DNA from: MED-G16 sp964467915
Lineage (GTDB): Bacteria > Bacteroidota > Bacteroidia > Cytophagales > MED-G16
Assembly: GCA_964467915.1 (NCBI GenBank)
Contig: CAYXSW010000005.1
Coordinates: 12,289-76,288 of the forward strand
Reading direction: 5' to 3'
DNA length: 64,000 bases
The notes below the pieces were generated by a model. The model saw only the letters and a list, made by a program, of their open reading frames with translations. It was not told the origin of the DNA and made no database searches. Each line of letters starts with the position of its first letter. Positions within the stretch are counted from its first letter, which is position 1. Below are positions 62,071-64,000 of this stretch, one piece after another. The translations under genes were made by a program, and so were the position numbers.

Positions 62071-63570
62071 TTATTTTACTTTTTCTAGCAACTCCTCACC
62101 AGCTTCAATTGCTTGCTCGATAGTTCCTTTTAGGTTAAAAGCTGCTTCTGGAAGGTGATCAAGTTCTCCGTCCATTATCATTGTGAAACCTTTAATTGTG
62201 TCTTTTATATCTACTAATTCACCTTTAACTCCAGTAAAAGGCTCTGCTACATGGAAAGGTTGAGATAAAAATCTTTGGACTCTTCTTGCTCTATGTACTA
62301 CTTGTTTATCTTCTTCAGATAGTTCATCCATACCTAGGATTGCTATTATATCCTGTAATTCCTTATATCTTTGAAGAAGTTCCTTAACTCTCTGGGCACA
62401 ATTATAGTGTTCTGCCCCAACTACCTCTTCTGTTAATATCCTTGAAGTTGATTCTAAAGGATCAATAGAAGGATAGATTCCTATCGAAGCTAATTTTCTA
62501 GAAAGTACACTCTGAGCATCTAAATGAGCAAAAGTTGTTGCTGGTGCAGGATCAGTTAAATCATCTGCAGGTACATATACTGCCTGAACAGAGGTTATCG
62601 AACCTTTTTTAGTTGAAGTAATTCTTTCTTGCATAGCACCCATTTCAGTAGCAAGAGTTGGTTGATATCCTACTGCTGAAGGCATTCTGCCTAATAACGC
62701 TGAAACCTCAGAACCTGCTTGTGTAAACCTAAAAATATTATCAATAAAAAATAATATATCCCTTCCTTGTCCTTTACCATCTCCATCTCTAAAGTATTCA
62801 GCAAGAGTTAGACCTGATAATGCAACCCTAGCTCTAGCACCAGGAGGTTCATTCATTTGCCCGAATACAAATGCAGCTTTTGATTCTTTCAATTTTTTTC
62901 TATCAACTTTAGATAGATCCCAAGATCCTTTTTCCATAGACTCTCTGAATTTTTCACCGTAATCAACAATACCTGCTTCTATCATTTCTCTTAATAAGTC
63001 ATTTCCCTCTCTTGTCCTTTCACCAACTCCAGCAAATACTGAAAGACCTGAATATGCTTTGGCAATATTGTTAATCAGTTCCTGAATCAGTACTGTCTTT
63101 CCAACTCCAGCTCCTCCAAATAATCCAATTTTACCTCCTTTATTATATGGCTCAATTAAATCAATTACTTTAATTCCTGTGTACAAAACTTCTGAAGAGG
63201 TTGACAAATCTTCAAATTTCGGAGCATCTCTATGTATTGGCAATCTGTCACTAGTTTTTGGTTCTTCTATCCCATCTATTGCTGAACCAACAACATTAAA
63301 TAGTCTGCCTTTTATGTCATTACCTATTGGCATTGAAATAGGTTGACCTAAATCTTTTACAGGCATTCCTCTTTTTAAACCTTCTGTTCCAGACATTGAT
63401 ATTGTTCTAACTCTATCTTCACCTAAATGTTGCTGAACTTCAAGAACTAAGGCAGAACCATCATCTTTTGATATTTCTAGAGCATTTAGAATTTTTGGTA
63501 GATTATTTTCTTCAAATGATACATCTACTACTGGACCAATTACAGCTGTTATTTTACCTGAGTTTGACAT
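62071..63570 (-). CDS. atpD: ATP synthase F1 beta subunit
   Basis: The beta subunit carries the catalytic nucleotide sites of F1Fo ATP synthase. The 499-residue product (a little longer than E. coli's 460) has the N-terminal crown KITAVIGPVVDVSFEENNLP, Walker A GGAGVGKT at 152-159, GVGERTREGNDLLREMIEAG, Walker B ILFFIDNIFRF, SALLGRMPSAVGYQPTLATE and the DELSEED-type MDELSEEDKQ. It is followed by atpC and then dnaK on the same strand. Its promoter is at 63610-63640. Confidence 0.98.
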   Translation of the reverse strand: MSNSGKITAVIGPVVDVSFEENNLPKILNALEISKDDGSALVLEVQQHLGEDRVRTISMSGTEGLKRGMPVKDLGQPISMPIGNDIKGRLFNVVGSAIDGIEEPKTSDRLPIHRDAPKFEDLSTSSEVLYTGIKVIDLIEPYNKGGKIGLFGGAGVGKTVLIQELINNIAKAYSGLSVFAGVGERTREGNDLLREMIEAGIVDYGEKFRESMEKGSWDLSKVDRKKLKESKAAFVFGQMNEPPGARARVALSGLTLAEYFRDGDGKGQGRDILFFIDNIFRFTQAGSEVSALLGRMPSAVGYQPTLATEMGAMQERITSTKKGSITSVQAVYVPADDLTDPAPATTFAHLDAQSVLSRKLASIGIYPSIDPLESTSRILTEEVVGAEHYNCAQRVKELLQRYKELQDIIAILGMDELSEEDKQVVHRARRVQRFLSQPFHVAEPFTGVKGELVDIKDTIKGFTMIMDGELDHLPEAAFNLKGTIEQAIEAGEELLEKVK

Positions 63571-63609
63571 GACTTAGAAAAGGTGGTTTAGTTAAAAAAT
63601 ATAGTAGTG

Positions 63610-63640
63610 CGAAATTAAATTATAAATACAATTTTACAAA
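63610..63640 (-). promoter_or_regulatory. Putative atpD promoter
   Basis: On the minus strand TTTG (63640-63637), a 19-nt spacer, then TAATTTCG (63617-63610), one mismatch to the -7 consensus TAnnTTTG. It lies 40 nt before the atpD ATG. Confidence 0.45.
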
Positions 63641-63674
63641 GCCATAATACAAGATATTATGAATTTTTTTATTC

Positions 63675-64000
63675 TTATTTTGTCAGCTCAATTCTTATTG
63701 TAGTTTTTATGTTTTTAATTGACTCTTTTACATAAATTATTCCCTTGTGATAATCTGATATAATCCTATGGGCTAAAGCAAGACCCAATCCCCAACCTCT
63801 TGTCTTTGTAGTATAGCCTGGGCTAAATATTTTTTTGAATTCGGTTTTTTTTATTCCAGGGCCACTGTCTGTAAATTCAACAATTATTTTATTATTTTTT
63901 TCAAATAACTTTATAATTATTTTTCCATTTTTACCTATTGCATCAATAGAATTTTTATATAAATTTTCTATAACCCAACCAAAAAGTTGTTCATTAATTT
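63675..64000 (-). CDS. Sensor histidine kinase, C-terminal ATPase end (cut by window edge)
   Basis: About 108 codons of a gene whose start lies beyond the right edge. The HATPase_c fold is clear: N-box ENLYKNSIDA, G1 box FTDSGPGI, F-box KIFSPGYTTK and G2 box GWGLGLALAHRIISDYHKG, ending IRIELTK. The protein is therefore a histidine kinase. The order F-x-GYTTKxxG is common in NtrY/NtrB-like and KinB-like kinases, but the sensor part is not visible, so the signal and partner regulator are unknown. It lies upstream of atpD on the same strand, with 104 nt between. Confidence 0.88.
   Translation of the reverse strand, partial: INEQLFGWVIENLYKNSIDAIGKNGKIIIKLFEKNNKIIVEFTDSGPGIKKTEFKKIFSPGYTTKTRGWGLGLALAHRIISDYHKGIIYVKESIKNIKTTIRIELTK

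Noticed and set aside
1..64000. Insertion sequences, prophage, integrases, toxin-antitoxin or CRISPR-Cas genes
   Set aside because: No such genes or terminal inverted repeats were recognised; all larger frames match housekeeping or envelope families, except the one unknown secreted protein.

Overview
The window is about 64 kb of AT-rich (by eye near 30% GC), densely packed DNA from a member of the Bacteroidota, most likely a free-living marine flavobacterium. The evidence is lineage-typical content: a fused SecDF, a SusD-free set of lipoproteins, a CarB without its allosteric domain, an AccD without its zinc ribbon, BshA (bacillithiol), a giant surface protein ending in a type IX secretion (T9SS type B) sorting domain, and Bacteroidota-type promoters (-7 element TAnnTTTG). 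Genes commonly overlap by 1-26 nt and no gene-free stretch exceeds 300 nt. No insertion sequence, prophage, CRISPR array or rRNA was seen. A 100-N scaffold gap lies at 4031-4130, inside the repetitive 3' end of rpsP.

Layout. 1-4.7 kb: the start of secA (cut by the window edge), rplS, dapF, an outer-membrane DUF2490 protein and a tiny membrane peptide, both preceded by 11-bp-phased TTAACAT repeats, then the opposing rpsP-rimM-trmD operon. 4.8-14.2 kb: core metabolism on the + strand (sucAB, carB with a small DUF4834-type membrane gene, accD, nqrF). 14.2-19.3 kb: a dipeptidase and an SDR on the minus strand, divergent kynU, then dxs. 19.4-24.9 kb: scpA, ndk and an operon of a DHH phosphoesterase, three FKBP-like lipoproteins, rdgB and udk. 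25-31 kb: secDF, a DUF5916 outer-membrane protein and a YczE-like membrane protein. 31-36.4 kb: an MFS exporter, a TRAP transporter with its binding protein and permeases on opposite strands, and rlmN. 36.4-44.4 kb: one 2637-residue secreted T9SS protein. 44.4-51.7 kb: DUF2891 lipoprotein, two rhomboid proteases, mutL, a small membrane protein, bshA and a PIN-PhoH ATPase. 51.7-64 kb: acs, a PQQ sugar dehydrogenase-like lipoprotein, an unknown secreted protein, tRNA-Arg, a beta-barrel protein, rpoN, asnS, dnaK, atpC, atpD and the end of a histidine kinase.

How it fits together. Most genes are housekeeping: translation and rRNA/tRNA maturation (rplS, rpsP, rimM, trmD, rlmN, asnS, tRNA-Arg), TCA cycle and respiration (sucAB, nqrF, atpDC, acs), biosynthesis (dapF, carB, accD, dxs, kynU, bshA), protein export (secA, secDF) and DNA upkeep (mutL, scpA, rdgB). 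The accessory part is small and mostly concerns the cell envelope. The most unusual items are the giant T9SS protein, in which one repeat unit carries what reads as a circularly permuted C-type lectin domain and another a LamG domain; a sigma-54-like promoter beside an inverted repeat ahead of dnaK; and the phased TTAACAT repeats that resemble PhoB boxes.
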